A DNA stretch of 61,255 nt from JBBCJR01 sp037190805 (GCA_037190805.1 JBBCJR010000033.1:1-61255), one strand, 5' to 3'. Shown: positions 45,339 to 54,655, numbered from the stretch's first letter. Notes: generated by a model from the letters alone, not told the origin. A program made the numbers and translations.

Positions 45339-45593
45339 TTAGCCCGTGCCGGGTAAAGGTTCGGTTGCCACGGTGACGATCCACGTCGAAACGGCAGCGC
45401 CATCTTCCGCCACAGCCTCCACCGACCAGCCCCGTTCCGCCGCCATTGCGGCAAGGTCGGCCGGCACCGCCGGATCGTCGGCCAGCAGCCGATAGCGCCC
45501 CGGTCCGCTCCGCGCTGCCCGTGCCAGCCGCAGCACCGGCCACGGGCAGCGGAGGCCACGGGCGTCAACCTCGATCACGGCGCCGACCGCCAT
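45339..45593 (-). CDS. TusA-like sulfurtransferase
   Basis: The 84-residue protein starts with ATG at 45593, one base after the aldolase stop. It has the TusA fold with the active-site cysteine in GLRCPWPVLRLARA (CPxP motif variant CPWP), a loop DDPAVPADLAAMAAERGW, and closing strands. These proteins relay sulfur as persulfide. Its place between the aldolase and Hpt genes and close to cysD-cysNC suggests sulfur metabolism. Confidence 0.85.
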   Translation of the reverse strand: MAVGAVIEVDARGLRCPWPVLRLARAARSGPGRYRLLADDPAVPADLAAMAAERGWSVEAVAEDGAAVSTWIVTVATEPLPGTG

Positions 45594-45594
45594 C

Positions 45595-46356
45595 TCAGTT
45601 TCGCCAGCCACGATCGCGCCGGTCGACCAGTCGCACCATCGCCGCGAAATCCGGAGCACCGAAATTCTCTGGCAGCGCGACCTTGGCGAGGTCACGCTGA
45701 TGGGTGGCGATCACCTCCGCCGGAATCTCGATCAGCGGACCGAGCGGGGCGGCGGCGACCTGGATCTCGCAGGCGCGCTGCAGCGCCCACAGCCGCAGGA
45801 ACGCCTCCGGCACCGTCCGGCCCATGGCGAGCAGGCCATGGTTCCTGAGGATCATCAGCCGGCGGGGCCCGAGATTGGCGATCAGCCGCTCGCCCTCGTC
45901 CCCGCGCACCGTGATCCCCTCGAATGCATGATAGGCGACCTGCCCGGCCAGTTGCCCGGCATAGAAGTTGGTGAGGGTCAGCCCGCTCTCGGCGCTGGCG
46001 ACGGCCATGCCGGCGGTGGTGTGGGTGTGCATGACGCAGTGGGCGTCGGGCACCCCCTGGTGAAAGGCGGCATGCTGGACGAAACCGGCAAGGTTGACCG
46101 GCGCGTCCGATCCGTCGAGCCTGGCGCCGTCGATGGCGATCTTGACCAGGTTGGACGCCGTCACCTCGCTGAAGTGAAGGCCGAAGCGATTGATGAGGAA
46201 TGCCCCCTCCTCACCCGGCACGCGCAGGGTGATATGATTGTAGATCAGCTCGCTCCATCCCAGATGGTCAAACACGCGGTAGGCGGCCGCCAGCTCCTGC
46301 CGCGCCGCCCACTCCGCCTCCGCCATGCCGGCCGGCGCCGTGCCATCATCCGCCAT
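45595..46356 (-). CDS. Class II aldolase/adducin family protein
   Basis: The 253-residue protein has the family zinc site in HCVMHTHTTAGMAVAS and a third His near YHAFEGITV. EWAARQELAAAYRVFDHLGW opens the fold and MILRNHGLLAMG is conserved. Members cleave or dehydrate sugar phosphates, including the methionine-salvage step; no substrate can be set here. It is cotranslated with the TusA-like gene and divergent from cysD. Confidence 0.9.
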   Translation of the reverse strand: MADDGTAPAGMAEAEWAARQELAAAYRVFDHLGWSELIYNHITLRVPGEEGAFLINRFGLHFSEVTASNLVKIAIDGARLDGSDAPVNLAGFVQHAAFHQGVPDAHCVMHTHTTAGMAVASAESGLTLTNFYAGQLAGQVAYHAFEGITVRGDEGERLIANLGPRRLMILRNHGLLAMGRTVPEAFLRLWALQRACEIQVAAAPLGPLIEIPAEVIATHQRDLAKVALPENFGAPDFAAMVRLVDRRDRGWRN

Positions 46357-46416
46357 AAGTCCTCCATCCCCTATAAGGAGGGGAGCATGCTGGGTTGTCC
46401 GGGGTCAACAAAAACT

Positions 46417-46454
46417 GCCGCCCGTTCAGGGCTTGGTTGCGCTAGGCGGGCGGC
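46417..46454 (+). promoter_or_regulatory. Hairpin abutting the cysD start codon
   Basis: GCCGCCCG at 46417-46424 pairs with CGGGCGGC at 46447-46454, and the cysD ATG begins on the next base. The 22-nt loop holds no good ribosome-binding site. In mRNA this 8-bp GC stem could limit ribosome access. Seen directly; the regulatory role is a guess. Confidence 0.35.
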
Positions 46455-47360
46455 ATGAGCGTGCCCCACCTGACCCACCTGCAACGACTGGAAGCCGAGT
46501 CGATCCACATCCTGCGTGAAGTGGTGGCGGAGGCCGAACGTCCCGTCATGCTCTATTCTGTGGGCAAGGATTCGGCGGTGATGCTGCATCTGGCGCGCAA
46601 GGCCTTCTTTCCCGCGCCGCCGCCCTTCCCGCTCCTCCATGTCGACACGACGTGGAAGTTCCGCGACATGTACGCGCTGCGCGACCGCATGGCGGCGGAA
46701 TCGGGCATGGAGCTGATCGTCTACAAAAACCCCGAGGCGGAGGCGCGGGGCATCAACCCATTCGACCATGGCGGCCTCCACACCGACCTGTGGAAGACCG
46801 AGGGGCTGAAGCAGGCGCTGGACAAATACGGCTTCGACGCGGCCTTCGGCGGCGCCCGCCGCGACGAGGAGAAGAGCCGCGCCAAGGAACGGGTGTTCAG
46901 CTTCCGCTCCGCCAATCACCGCTGGGATCCCAAGAACCAGCGGCCCGAGCTGTGGCACCTCTACAACGCCCGCAAGGCGAAGGGCGAGAGCATCCGCGTC
47001 TTCCCGATCTCCAACTGGACCGAGCTGGACATCTGGCAATATATCCACCTCGAAGGCATTCCCATCGTGCCGCTCTATTTCGCCGCCCCGCGGCCGACGG
47101 TGGAACGCGACGGCCTCATCCTCATGGTCGATGACGAGCGTTTCCGCCTGAACCCCGGCGAGGTGCCGGTCGACCGCTCGATCCGGTTCCGTACGCTCGG
47201 CTGCTATCCGCTGACGGGCGCGGTCGAGAGCCATGCCGCGACGCTGCCCGAGGTCATTCAGGAGATGCTGCTGACAACCACGTCGGAACGGCAGGGCCGC
47301 GCCATTGACCACGACCAGTCGGCGTCGATGGAGAAGAAGAAGCAGGAAGGCTATTTCTGA
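46455..47360 (+). CDS. cysD: Sulfate adenylyltransferase subunit 2
   Basis: The 301-residue protein has the PP-loop YSVGKDSAVMLHLARKAF near residue 35, HVDTTWKFRDMY, and FGGARRDEEKSRAKER. It is the ATP sulfurylase catalytic subunit that makes APS from sulfate. Its stop overlaps the cysNC start (TGATG), the standard pair. Confidence 0.97.
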   Translation: MSVPHLTHLQRLEAESIHILREVVAEAERPVMLYSVGKDSAVMLHLARKAFFPAPPPFPLLHVDTTWKFRDMYALRDRMAAESGMELIVYKNPEAEARGINPFDHGGLHTDLWKTEGLKQALDKYGFDAAFGGARRDEEKSRAKERVFSFRSANHRWDPKNQRPELWHLYNARKAKGESIRVFPISNWTELDIWQYIHLEGIPIVPLYFAAPRPTVERDGLILMVDDERFRLNPGEVPVDRSIRFRTLGCYPLTGAVESHAATLPEVIQEMLLTTTSERQGRAIDHDQSASMEKKKQEGYF

Positions 47361-49312
47361 TGGCCAGCGCCACCGCCACCCACGCTTATCGCGCGTCCGA
47401 TCTGGTTGCCGAGGATATCGACGCCTATCTCGTCCAGCACCAGCACAAGTCGCTGCTGCGGTTCATCACCTGCGGCTCGGTGGACGACGGCAAGTCGACG
47501 CTGATCGGCCGCCTGCTCTATGATTCCAAGATGATCTTCGAGGACCAGCTGGCGGCCCTCGAAGCCGATTCGAAGCGCGTCGGGACGCAGGGGCAGGAGA
47601 TCGACTTCGCCCTCCTCGTCGACGGCCTCGCCGCCGAGCGCGAGCAGGGCATCACCATCGACGTCGCCTACCGCTTCTTCGCGACCGACCGGCGCAAGTT
47701 CATCGTCGCCGATACGCCGGGGCACGAACAATATACCCGCAACATGGCGACGGGCGCGTCGACCGCCGACCTCGCCGTCATCCTCATCGACGCGCGCAAG
47801 GGCGTGCTGACCCAGACCCGGCGGCACAGCTATCTCGCCCATCTGCTCGGCATCCGCCACATCGTGCTGGCGGTGAACAAGATGGACCTGGTCGATTACG
47901 ACCAGACCGTCTTCGACCGCATCACGCTCGCCTATCGCGCCTTCGCCAACGAGATCGGCATCACTCGCTTCCAGGCGATCCCGTTGTCTGGCCTTCGGGG
48001 CGACAACGTCACCGCCCCGTCGGACACCATGTCCTGGTATCACGGCCCGACCCTGATCGAGCATCTGGAATCGGTGCCGCTGGATGAGGACGCCGCCGCC
48101 GGCCAGCCCCTGCGGATGCCGGTGCAATGGGTCAACCGGCCCAATCTCGACTTCCGGGGCTTTTCCGGCCTGATCGCGGCGGGCACGGTCGCGCCCGGCG
48201 ATGTCGTGCGCGTCCTGCCGTCAGGACGGACGTCCACCGTCACCCGCATCGTCACCATGGACGGAGACCTGCGCCAAGCGGTGGCAGGTCAGTCCGTCAC
48301 CCTGACCTTCGCCGACGAGATCGACACCAGCCGCGGCGACGTCATCGTCGCCGCCGACCAGCCGGTCGAGGTCGCCGACCAGTTCGAGGCGACAGTGATC
48401 TGGATGGCGGACGAGCCGCTGCTTCCGGGCCGCCCCTATTGGCTGAAGATCGGCGCCACGACCGTGTCCGCCACGCTGGCCGCGCCCAAATATCAGGTCA
48501 ACGTCAACAGCATGGAGCATCTGGCGGCCAAGACGCTGGAGCTGAACGCGATCGGCGTTCTCGACGTCGCGCTGGATCGGGCGGTGCCGTTCACCCCCTA
48601 TGCCGACAATCGCGACCTGGGCGGGTTCATCCTGATCGACCGGCTGACCAACGCCACCGTCGGCGCGGGTCTCATTCATTTCGCGCTGAGACGGTCGAGC
48701 AACGTCCACTGGCAGGCGCTGGACGTCAGCCGCGAAGCGCATGCCGCGCTTAAGAGCCAGACGCCCCGCGTGCTGTGGTTCACCGGCCTGTCGGGCGCCG
48801 GCAAGTCGACCATCGCCAATCTGGTCGAGAAGAAGCTTCACGCCGCCGGCCGGCACACCTTCCTCCTCGACGGCGACAATGTCCGCCACGGCCTCAACCG
48901 CGACCTCGGTTTCAGTGCCGCCGACAGGGTCGAGAATATCCGCCGGGTGGGCGAGGTTGCGAAGCTGATGGCCGATGCCGGCCTCATCGTCCTCACCGCC
49001 TTCATCTCCCCCTTCCGGGCGGAACGGCAGATGGTGCGGGACATGCTGCCCGACGGCGAGTTCGTGGAAATCTTTGTCGATACCCCGCTGGCCGAGGCGG
49101 AACGCCGCGATGCCAAGGGCCTCTATGCCAAGGCCCGGGCGGGCGAGATCAGCGATTTCACCGGCATCGACAGCCCCTATGAAGCGCCTGAACAGCCCGA
49201 GATCGTCATCGACACCACCAAGCTGAACGCCGAAGAAGCAGCCGATGAGATCGTCGAACGCATCCTCGGGCACGGCCGCCTCGGCGCGGCCGGAGGCGAC
49301 TGGGTGATCTGA
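47360..49312 (+). CDS. cysNC: Bifunctional sulfate adenylyltransferase subunit 1/adenylylsulfate kinase
   Basis: The 650-residue protein fuses a GTPase and APS kinase. GTPase motifs: GSVDDGKSTLIGRLLYDS near residue 35, DTPGHEQYTRNMATGAS, and NKMDLVDY. The EF-Tu-like domains follow. The kinase begins near residue 465 with FTGLSGAGKSTIANL and DGDNVRHGLNRDLGFS. It drives APS production and then makes PAPS. The APS-type CysH at 36 kb makes the kinase half seem dispensable for cysteine synthesis, so PAPS may also serve sulfotransferases. Confidence 0.96.
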   Translation: MASATATHAYRASDLVAEDIDAYLVQHQHKSLLRFITCGSVDDGKSTLIGRLLYDSKMIFEDQLAALEADSKRVGTQGQEIDFALLVDGLAAEREQGITIDVAYRFFATDRRKFIVADTPGHEQYTRNMATGASTADLAVILIDARKGVLTQTRRHSYLAHLLGIRHIVLAVNKMDLVDYDQTVFDRITLAYRAFANEIGITRFQAIPLSGLRGDNVTAPSDTMSWYHGPTLIEHLESVPLDEDAAAGQPLRMPVQWVNRPNLDFRGFSGLIAAGTVAPGDVVRVLPSGRTSTVTRIVTMDGDLRQAVAGQSVTLTFADEIDTSRGDVIVAADQPVEVADQFEATVIWMADEPLLPGRPYWLKIGATTVSATLAAPKYQVNVNSMEHLAAKTLELNAIGVLDVALDRAVPFTPYADNRDLGGFILIDRLTNATVGAGLIHFALRRSSNVHWQALDVSREAHAALKSQTPRVLWFTGLSGAGKSTIANLVEKKLHAAGRHTFLLDGDNVRHGLNRDLGFSAADRVENIRRVGEVAKLMADAGLIVLTAFISPFRAERQMVRDMLPDGEFVEIFVDTPLAEAERRDAKGLYAKARAGEISDFTGIDSPYEAPEQPEIVIDTTKLNAEEAADEIVERILGHGRLGAAGGDWVI

Positions 49313-49321
49313 TTGATATTA

Positions 49322-49442
49322 TATGCGCCTCACGGCGCATAAGGCGGCACCGGCCCGCACCCCCACCCGGCCGCCCATAGCGTAAACTTTCGTTGGGTGG
49401 CCGGGTGCGGGCCGGTGCCGCCTCATCCGGCGTTAGCCGGAT
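49322..49442. repeat. Array of three hairpins, REP-like intergenic element
   Basis: Three inverted repeats stand in line between two convergent genes. Hairpin 1 is TATGCGCC-TCAC-GGCGCATA (49322-49341). Hairpin 2 is long: 49342-49362 pairs perfectly over 21 bp with 49403-49423, extended inwards by GGCCGCCC/GGGTGGCC with one wobble. Hairpin 3 is ATCCGGC-GTTA-GCCGGAT (49425-49442). The 16-base core of hairpin 2 recurs at 18709. It could be a bidirectional terminator, a REP/BIME-like repeat, or both. Confidence 0.7.
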
Positions 49443-49451
49443 CAAATCACC

Positions 49452-50513
49452 TCACTCCGCCGGGGCGCCCGCTTCCTCCGAGCGACGCTCCAGCGCGACC
49501 TTGATCATCGCCAGCAGCGGATCGGCCAGCGCCAGGCCGAGGATGCCGAACAGCGCCCCGAACAGCAGCTGCGCCGCCATCACCAACGCTGGGGCGAGGT
49601 CGACGGTGCGCTTGGCGACCATCGGCACGACGATATAGCCGTCCAACGTCTGGACGACGAAATAGGTGCCGATCGCCCACAGGCCGGTGTCGACCCCGGC
49701 CGAGAAACCGACCGCCACCGTCAGCACGCCCGAGATGAACGCGCCGATATTGGGCAGGAAGGCCAGCACACCGGTGATGATGCCGAGCAGCAGCGCCATC
49801 GGCACGCCGCCGATCGACAGCACGATCCAGGTGACGACGCCTTCGAACACCATGCCGACCAGCCGCCCCATCAGCAGCCGGCGCATCGTGTAGCCCATGC
49901 GCGCGGCGGTGACGCGAAAGCTGGGCCTTTGGCGGGCCGGCATCATCCATTCGACACCGCGTTCGTAAAGGCGCGGCTCGATGGCGACGAACAGGCCGAT
50001 GACGATGATCAGGAACAGGTTTGTGACCCCGCCCAGCGCCATGCCCAGCACCGCCGTCACCTGCCCCAGCGAGCCCAGCAGCTGGCGGCTGATGTCGCCG
50101 AAATCGGTGGTGTTGGGCGCCAGGCCATATTGGCTCAGCCATTCCAGCAGGCGCGCGCCCTGGACCGCCAGGGTGGCGCGCAGCTGTTCGAACTGGGTCG
50201 CGATCTCGACACCCATCAGGTAGATGGTGCTGACCAGGAACGTCGTCACGGCGACCGAGACGATCAGCAATCGCCAGCCATGGCCGATGGGCAGCAGCCG
50301 GCCCAGAAGGCGCACGCCGCCGTCGAGCGCGGAGGCGAAGACGATGCCGCCGAAAATCAGCAGCAGAGGCTGCGACAGCTGCCACGCCAGGAACAGGATA
50401 GCGCCGATGGTGAACCACACCGTCGCACGTTTGATGGCATCGCGGACAACGGGATCGCTGAATTCGGACGGTCCCGGCTTCACGGGCACATGGCCGGCGC
50501 TATCGTCGCTCAT
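49452..50513 (-). CDS. AI-2E family transporter
   Basis: From the ATG at 50513 it has 353 residues with about seven membrane helices and the family's central segment VVTWIVLSIGGVPMALLLGIITGVLAFLPNIGAFISG-type helix pair (PNIGAF). AI-2E (PerM/TqsA) proteins export small molecules or act as Na+/H+ exchangers; the AI-2 link holds only for TqsA. It starts 27 bp after lepB, where rnc and era are common in relatives. Confidence 0.88.
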   Translation of the reverse strand: MSDDSAGHVPVKPGPSEFSDPVVRDAIKRATVWFTIGAILFLAWQLSQPLLLIFGGIVFASALDGGVRLLGRLLPIGHGWRLLIVSVAVTTFLVSTIYLMGVEIATQFEQLRATLAVQGARLLEWLSQYGLAPNTTDFGDISRQLLGSLGQVTAVLGMALGGVTNLFLIIVIGLFVAIEPRLYERGVEWMMPARQRPSFRVTAARMGYTMRRLLMGRLVGMVFEGVVTWIVLSIGGVPMALLLGIITGVLAFLPNIGAFISGVLTVAVGFSAGVDTGLWAIGTYFVVQTLDGYIVVPMVAKRTVDLAPALVMAAQLLFGALFGILGLALADPLLAMIKVALERRSEEAGAPAE

Positions 50514-50539
50514 TCCGGCATCCCTTCCTGTTGCCGCCG

Positions 50540-51370
50540 TCAGGCGGGCGGACGACGAAGCGACTCCCCGGCCCGATGTCCGCGCAGCGCATGCCACCAC
50601 GTCACAGGATTATACCAGCGGAAACTGTCGTCCAGCGAGAAGGTGACGAACTCCGCCCGGCCACCGATATTTTCGATCGGAACCAGCCCGACACCGCCCG
50701 CCGACGGCTCGACCCGACTGTCGGCGCTGTCGTCGCGATTGTCGCCCATCACGAACAGATGTCCATCGGGCACGACGATCGGCAGATAGTCGTCGGTCGC
50801 CGAATGGCCGAGGTCGAGCGTGTCATAGCTGCGCCCGCCGGGCAGGGTCTCACGATAGCGCGGCAGCGCATAGACGATGCGACCGTCCGGCAGGCGCTGC
50901 TCGAACCGCGCATAGTCCATGCCGCCCTGCGGGTTGGCATCGCGCGGCAGCAGCGCGGGCGACAGCCGGCGCCGCTCGAGCGGTTTGCCGTTCAGCCACA
51001 CCTTGCCGCCTTCGACCGCGATCTCGTCACCCGGCAGACCGATGACGCGCTTGATATAATCGGTCTTGTGCCCTGGCGGCTTGAGGATAACGATATCGCC
51101 CCGTTCCGGCGTGCGGCCAAACAGCCGCCCCGGCATCGGTGGCAGGATGTTGAAGCTGATCGACGCGTAGGACCAGCCATAGGGCCATTTCGACACCACC
51201 AGCCGGTCGCCGACCCACAGGGTCGGCAGCATCGAGCCGGAGGGGATGAAGAACGGCTTGGCGACCAGGCTGTGCAGCGCCAGCACGGCCAGGATCAAGA
51301 GCAGGCCACTCCTGATCTCACCAATCCAGTCGACACGCTTGGCGCGCTTGGCCACGGCGGTTTCGGTCAT
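50540..51370 (-). CDS. lepB: Signal peptidase I
   Basis: The 276-residue enzyme has one N-terminal membrane helix, the catalytic Ser46 in FIPSGSMLPTL, and the catalytic Lys107 in TDYIKRVIGLPGDE. GDNRDDSADSR is the conserved third box. It removes signal peptides at the outer face of the membrane. The start overlaps acpS by 4 bp, and pdxJ-acpS-lepB is a usual alphaproteobacterial order. Confidence 0.97.
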   Translation of the reverse strand: MTETAVAKRAKRVDWIGEIRSGLLLILAVLALHSLVAKPFFIPSGSMLPTLWVGDRLVVSKWPYGWSYASISFNILPPMPGRLFGRTPERGDIVILKPPGHKTDYIKRVIGLPGDEIAVEGGKVWLNGKPLERRRLSPALLPRDANPQGGMDYARFEQRLPDGRIVYALPRYRETLPGGRSYDTLDLGHSATDDYLPIVVPDGHLFVMGDNRDDSADSRVEPSAGGVGLVPIENIGGRAEFVTFSLDDSFRWYNPVTWWHALRGHRAGESLRRPPA

Positions 51371-51768
51371 TGACGCACCGCCTCGATCACCACGAAGGCC
51401 TGCGCCCATGGATGGTCGTCGGTGAGCGTCAGGTGAACGAGGGGCGCATGGCCGTCGGGCACCAGGCCCGTCAGCTTCATCGCCGCGCCGCCGGTCAGCG
51501 CCAGGGTGGGTCGCCCCGAGGGCAGGTTGACGACGCCGATATCGCGCAGGAACACGCCGTCACGAAAGCCGGTGCCAACCGCCTTCGAAAAGGCTTCCTT
51601 GGCCGCGAACCGCTTGGCGTAGGACGCAGCGCGGGTCAGCACCCGCCGTTCCGATCGCCGCCGCTCGATGTCGGTGAACACGCGATCGATGAAACGGTCG
51701 CCGAAACGATCCAGGCTGGCCTGGATGCGTTCGATCGAACAGAGGTCGGAACCCAGACCGATGATCAT
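51367..51768 (-). CDS. acpS: Holo-[acyl-carrier-protein] synthase
   Basis: The 133-residue protein has the AcpS signatures IIGLGSDLCSIERI with its catalytic Asp, and RFAAKEAFSKAVGTGF. It adds the phosphopantetheine arm to acyl carrier protein. It overlaps pdxJ and lepB by 4 bp each, so the three are one translationally coupled unit. Confidence 0.97.
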   Translation of the reverse strand: MIIGLGSDLCSIERIQASLDRFGDRFIDRVFTDIERRRSERRVLTRAASYAKRFAAKEAFSKAVGTGFRDGVFLRDIGVVNLPSGRPTLALTGGAAMKLTGLVPDGHAPLVHLTLTDDHPWAQAFVVIEAVRQ

Positions 51769-52490
51769 CCCCGCGCCACGTCCATCAATCGGCGCATCGC
51801 CGCGACGCTGGCTTCAAGCCCGGTGAAGATCGCCTCGCCGATCAGGAAATGGCCGATATTGAGTTCCGCGACCTGCGGGATCGCCGCCACCGGCTGGACA
51901 TTGTCGAAGGTCAGGCCGTGGCCGGCATGCGGCTCGATGCCGTTGCGCGCCGCCAGCGCCGCCGCATCGGACAGGCGCCGCAATTCCTCGGCGCGCGCCG
52001 CGCCGTCCAGATGGGCGTAGCGGCCGGTGTGAAACTCGACCACCGGCGCGCCCAGCGCCATCGCTGCCTCGATCTGGGCCGGCGCCGGTTCGATGAACAG
52101 GCTGACGCGGATGCCGGCGTCGGTGAGCCGGGCCACGAGCGGGCCCAGATGGCCGAGCTGCCCGGCGGCGTCGAGGCCGCCTTCGGTGGTCCGCTCCTCG
52201 CGCCGCTCGGGGACGATGCAGGCGGCATGGGGGCGATGCTTCAGCGCGATCGCCAGCATCTCGTCGGTCGCCGCCATTTCCAGGTTCAGCGGCAGGTCGA
52301 TCTCCGCCATCAGCCGGTCGATATCGGTATCGGTGATGTGGCGCCTATCCTCCCGCAGATGGGCGGTGATGCCGTCGGCGCCGGCCGCCGCCGCCGCATG
52401 GGCGGCGCGCACGGGATCGGGATGCGGCCCGCCGCGCGCGTTGCGGATCGTCGCGACATGATCGATGTTGACGCCAAGACGTAAGGCCAT
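51765..52490 (-). CDS. pdxJ: Pyridoxine 5'-phosphate synthase
   Basis: The 241-residue TIM-barrel enzyme has LGVNIDHVATIRNARGG at the start, GADGITAHLREDRRHI, and the late HAGHGLTFDNV and ELNIGHFLIGEAIF. It makes vitamin B6 from 1-deoxyxylulose phosphate and amino-acetone phosphate. First gene of pdxJ-acpS-lepB. The rel gene lies 68 bp upstream on the same strand. Confidence 0.97.
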   Translation of the reverse strand: MALRLGVNIDHVATIRNARGGPHPDPVRAAHAAAAAGADGITAHLREDRRHITDTDIDRLMAEIDLPLNLEMAATDEMLAIALKHRPHAACIVPERREERTTEGGLDAAGQLGHLGPLVARLTDAGIRVSLFIEPAPAQIEAAMALGAPVVEFHTGRYAHLDGAARAEELRRLSDAAALAARNGIEPHAGHGLTFDNVQPVAAIPQVAELNIGHFLIGEAIFTGLEASVAAMRRLMDVARG

Positions 52491-52558
52491 GGGACAGTTA
52501 CCGGGCTTCCATAATGTTCTGGTTCGTCCCTAGTCGATCGCGCACGGGACCGGAAGGC

Positions 52559-54655
52559 TCATCCCCCCACCCGCTCGACCGACGACACCGGGTCGGTGGC
52601 GCGCAAGGCCGCCATCAGGCGCATCAGTTGCTGGACGTCCTTGACCTCGACCGAGACGGAATAGGTATGGAAGGCGCGGTCGCGGTGGCGCAGGTTGAGG
52701 CGCAGGATGTTGACCCCATCGCGGGCGAAGATCGCCGTGACGACGGCCAGCGCCCCCGGCTCGTTCTTGACCACCAGAGTCAGCTGGGCGGTGGCGCTGT
52801 CGGCCTTGTCGCCCCAGGCCAGGTCGATCCAGTCGCCATCCTCGCGCGCCGCCAGGGTCGAGCATTGAATAGTGTGGACCTCGATCCCCTCACCTGGCTG
52901 GCGCAGGCCGACGATTCGGTCGCCGGGCAGCGGATGGCAGCATTCGGCGAGCTTGACCGCCACCCCCGGCGTCAGCCCCTTGATCGAGATGGCGCTTTGC
53001 TGACCGCTCGGCGTTACCGGCTGAGAGGCGCTGGTCGCGCCCGGGATCAACGCTTCCAGAACCGCATCCTCGGGCAGGCTGTTCGTGGCCAGCGCGATCA
53101 TCAGCGCCGCCTCGTCGGACAGTTTCAGCCGCTTCAGCGCCTCGGCGAGCGCGTCTTCGGCCAGCGGCACCGGCAGTCGCGCCACCAGCTCCTGATAGAG
53201 CTTGCGGCCCAGCGCGATATGGTCATCCCGCTCGCGGTGACGGACGAAGCGACGGATCGCCGCCCGCGCCTTGCCGGTGACGACGAAGGCCTCCCATGCC
53301 GGGTCCGGCTCCTGTGCCTTGGATCTCAGAATCTGAACCTGATCGCCATTCTGGATCTGAGTCCTCAGCGGCACCACGCGGCCGTTGATCTTGGCCCCCA
53401 CCGTCTGGTCGCCGAGGTCGGTGTGGATGTCATAGGCGAAGTCGACCGGGGTCGCCCCGCGCGGCAGCTGGCGTAGCTCGCCCTTGGGGGTAAAGGCGAA
53501 GACCTGGCCCTGGAACATCGCCAGCCGGGTATGCTCCAGCAGCTCCTCGGGGCTGTCCGCATGTTCGAGGATTTCCAGTAGGTCCTTCAGCCACGGATAA
53601 TGACCGTCGCGCGCGTCGCCATCCTGCTTGTAGGCCCAGTGGGCGGCTAGGCCGTGTTCCGCCTGCTCATGCATGTCACGGGTGCGGATCTGGATCTCGA
53701 TCCGCGTCCGGTGCGAATGGATCACCGAGGTGTGCAGCGAACGATAGCCGTTGCGCTTCGGGGTCGAGATGAAATCCTTGAACCGGCCGGGCACCATGGG
53801 CCAGCGTCGATGGATGATGCCCAGCGCGCGATAGCAATCCTCTACGGTGTCGACGATGACGCGAAAACCGATGACGTCGGCCAGCTGCTCGAACGGGATG
53901 TGCCGTTCCTGCATCTTGCGCCAGATCGACACCGGCTGTTTCTCGCGGCCGAACACCTCCGCCTCCATGCCGTTCTGGCCGAGGATCAGGCGGATGCCGG
54001 ACGAGATGCGGCTGATGATGTCGCCGCCGCCTTCGCGCAGATGCTCCAGCCGCTTGACGATGCCGTCATAGGCTTCCGGCTCCAGCTGCTGGAAGGCGAG
54101 GTCCTGAAGCTCGGCCATGAACTCGTAGAGGCCGATCCGCTCGGCGAGCGGGGCATAGATGTCCATCGTCTCGCGGGCGATACGCCGTCGCTTTTCGACC
54201 GACGAGATATGATACAGCGTCCGCATATTGTGCAGGCGGTCGGCCAGCTTGACCAGCAGCACGCGGATGTCGCCCGACATGGCGAGCAGGAATTTTCGCA
54301 GATTCTCGGCTGCCCGCTCATTCTCGGTCTGAGCCTCGATCTTCGACAGCTTGGTGACGCCGTCGACCAGCCGGCCGACATTGGCCCCGAACAGGCGCTC
54401 GATTTCTTCCTGGGTGGCGACCGTGTCCTCGATCGTGTCATGGAGGATGCCGGTGGCAATCGTCTCGTCGTCGAGGTTGAGGTCGGTGAGGATGCCCGCC
54501 ACCTCGATCGGGTGGCTGAAATATGGGTCGCCCGAGGCGCGCAGCTGTGATCCATGCGCCTTCATGGAGAAGACATAGGCACGGTTCAGCAACGCCTCGT
54601 CGGCGTCGGGGTCGTAGGCCTTGACCTTCTCGATCAGTTCATATTGCCGCAGCAC
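52559..54655 (-). CDS. Bifunctional (p)ppGpp synthetase/hydrolase (Rel/SpoT)
   Basis: The likely GTG start at 54655 (LRQYELIEKVKAYDPDADE) gives 698 residues; an ATG 12 codons earlier is possible. Domains in order: HD hydrolase with GILHDTIEDT, synthetase with GRFKDFISTPKRNGYRSLHT, TGS, a helical linker, and C-terminal ACT. Both catalytic halves look intact, so it both makes and removes the alarmone. Alphaproteobacteria usually have only this one long RSH protein. It lies beside rpoZ in the conserved order. Confidence 0.95.
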   Translation of the reverse strand: MLRQYELIEKVKAYDPDADEALLNRAYVFSMKAHGSQLRASGDPYFSHPIEVAGILTDLNLDDETIATGILHDTIEDTVATQEEIERLFGANVGRLVDGVTKLSKIEAQTENERAAENLRKFLLAMSGDIRVLLVKLADRLHNMRTLYHISSVEKRRRIARETMDIYAPLAERIGLYEFMAELQDLAFQQLEPEAYDGIVKRLEHLREGGGDIISRISSGIRLILGQNGMEAEVFGREKQPVSIWRKMQERHIPFEQLADVIGFRVIVDTVEDCYRALGIIHRRWPMVPGRFKDFISTPKRNGYRSLHTSVIHSHRTRIEIQIRTRDMHEQAEHGLAAHWAYKQDGDARDGHYPWLKDLLEILEHADSPEELLEHTRLAMFQGQVFAFTPKGELRQLPRGATPVDFAYDIHTDLGDQTVGAKINGRVVPLRTQIQNGDQVQILRSKAQEPDPAWEAFVVTGKARAAIRRFVRHRERDDHIALGRKLYQELVARLPVPLAEDALAEALKRLKLSDEAALMIALATNSLPEDAVLEALIPGATSASQPVTPSGQQSAISIKGLTPGVAVKLAECCHPLPGDRIVGLRQPGEGIEVHTIQCSTLAAREDGDWIDLAWGDKADSATAQLTLVVKNEPGALAVVTAIFARDGVNILRLNLRHRDRAFHTYSVSVEVKDVQQLMRLMAALRATDPVSSVERVGG

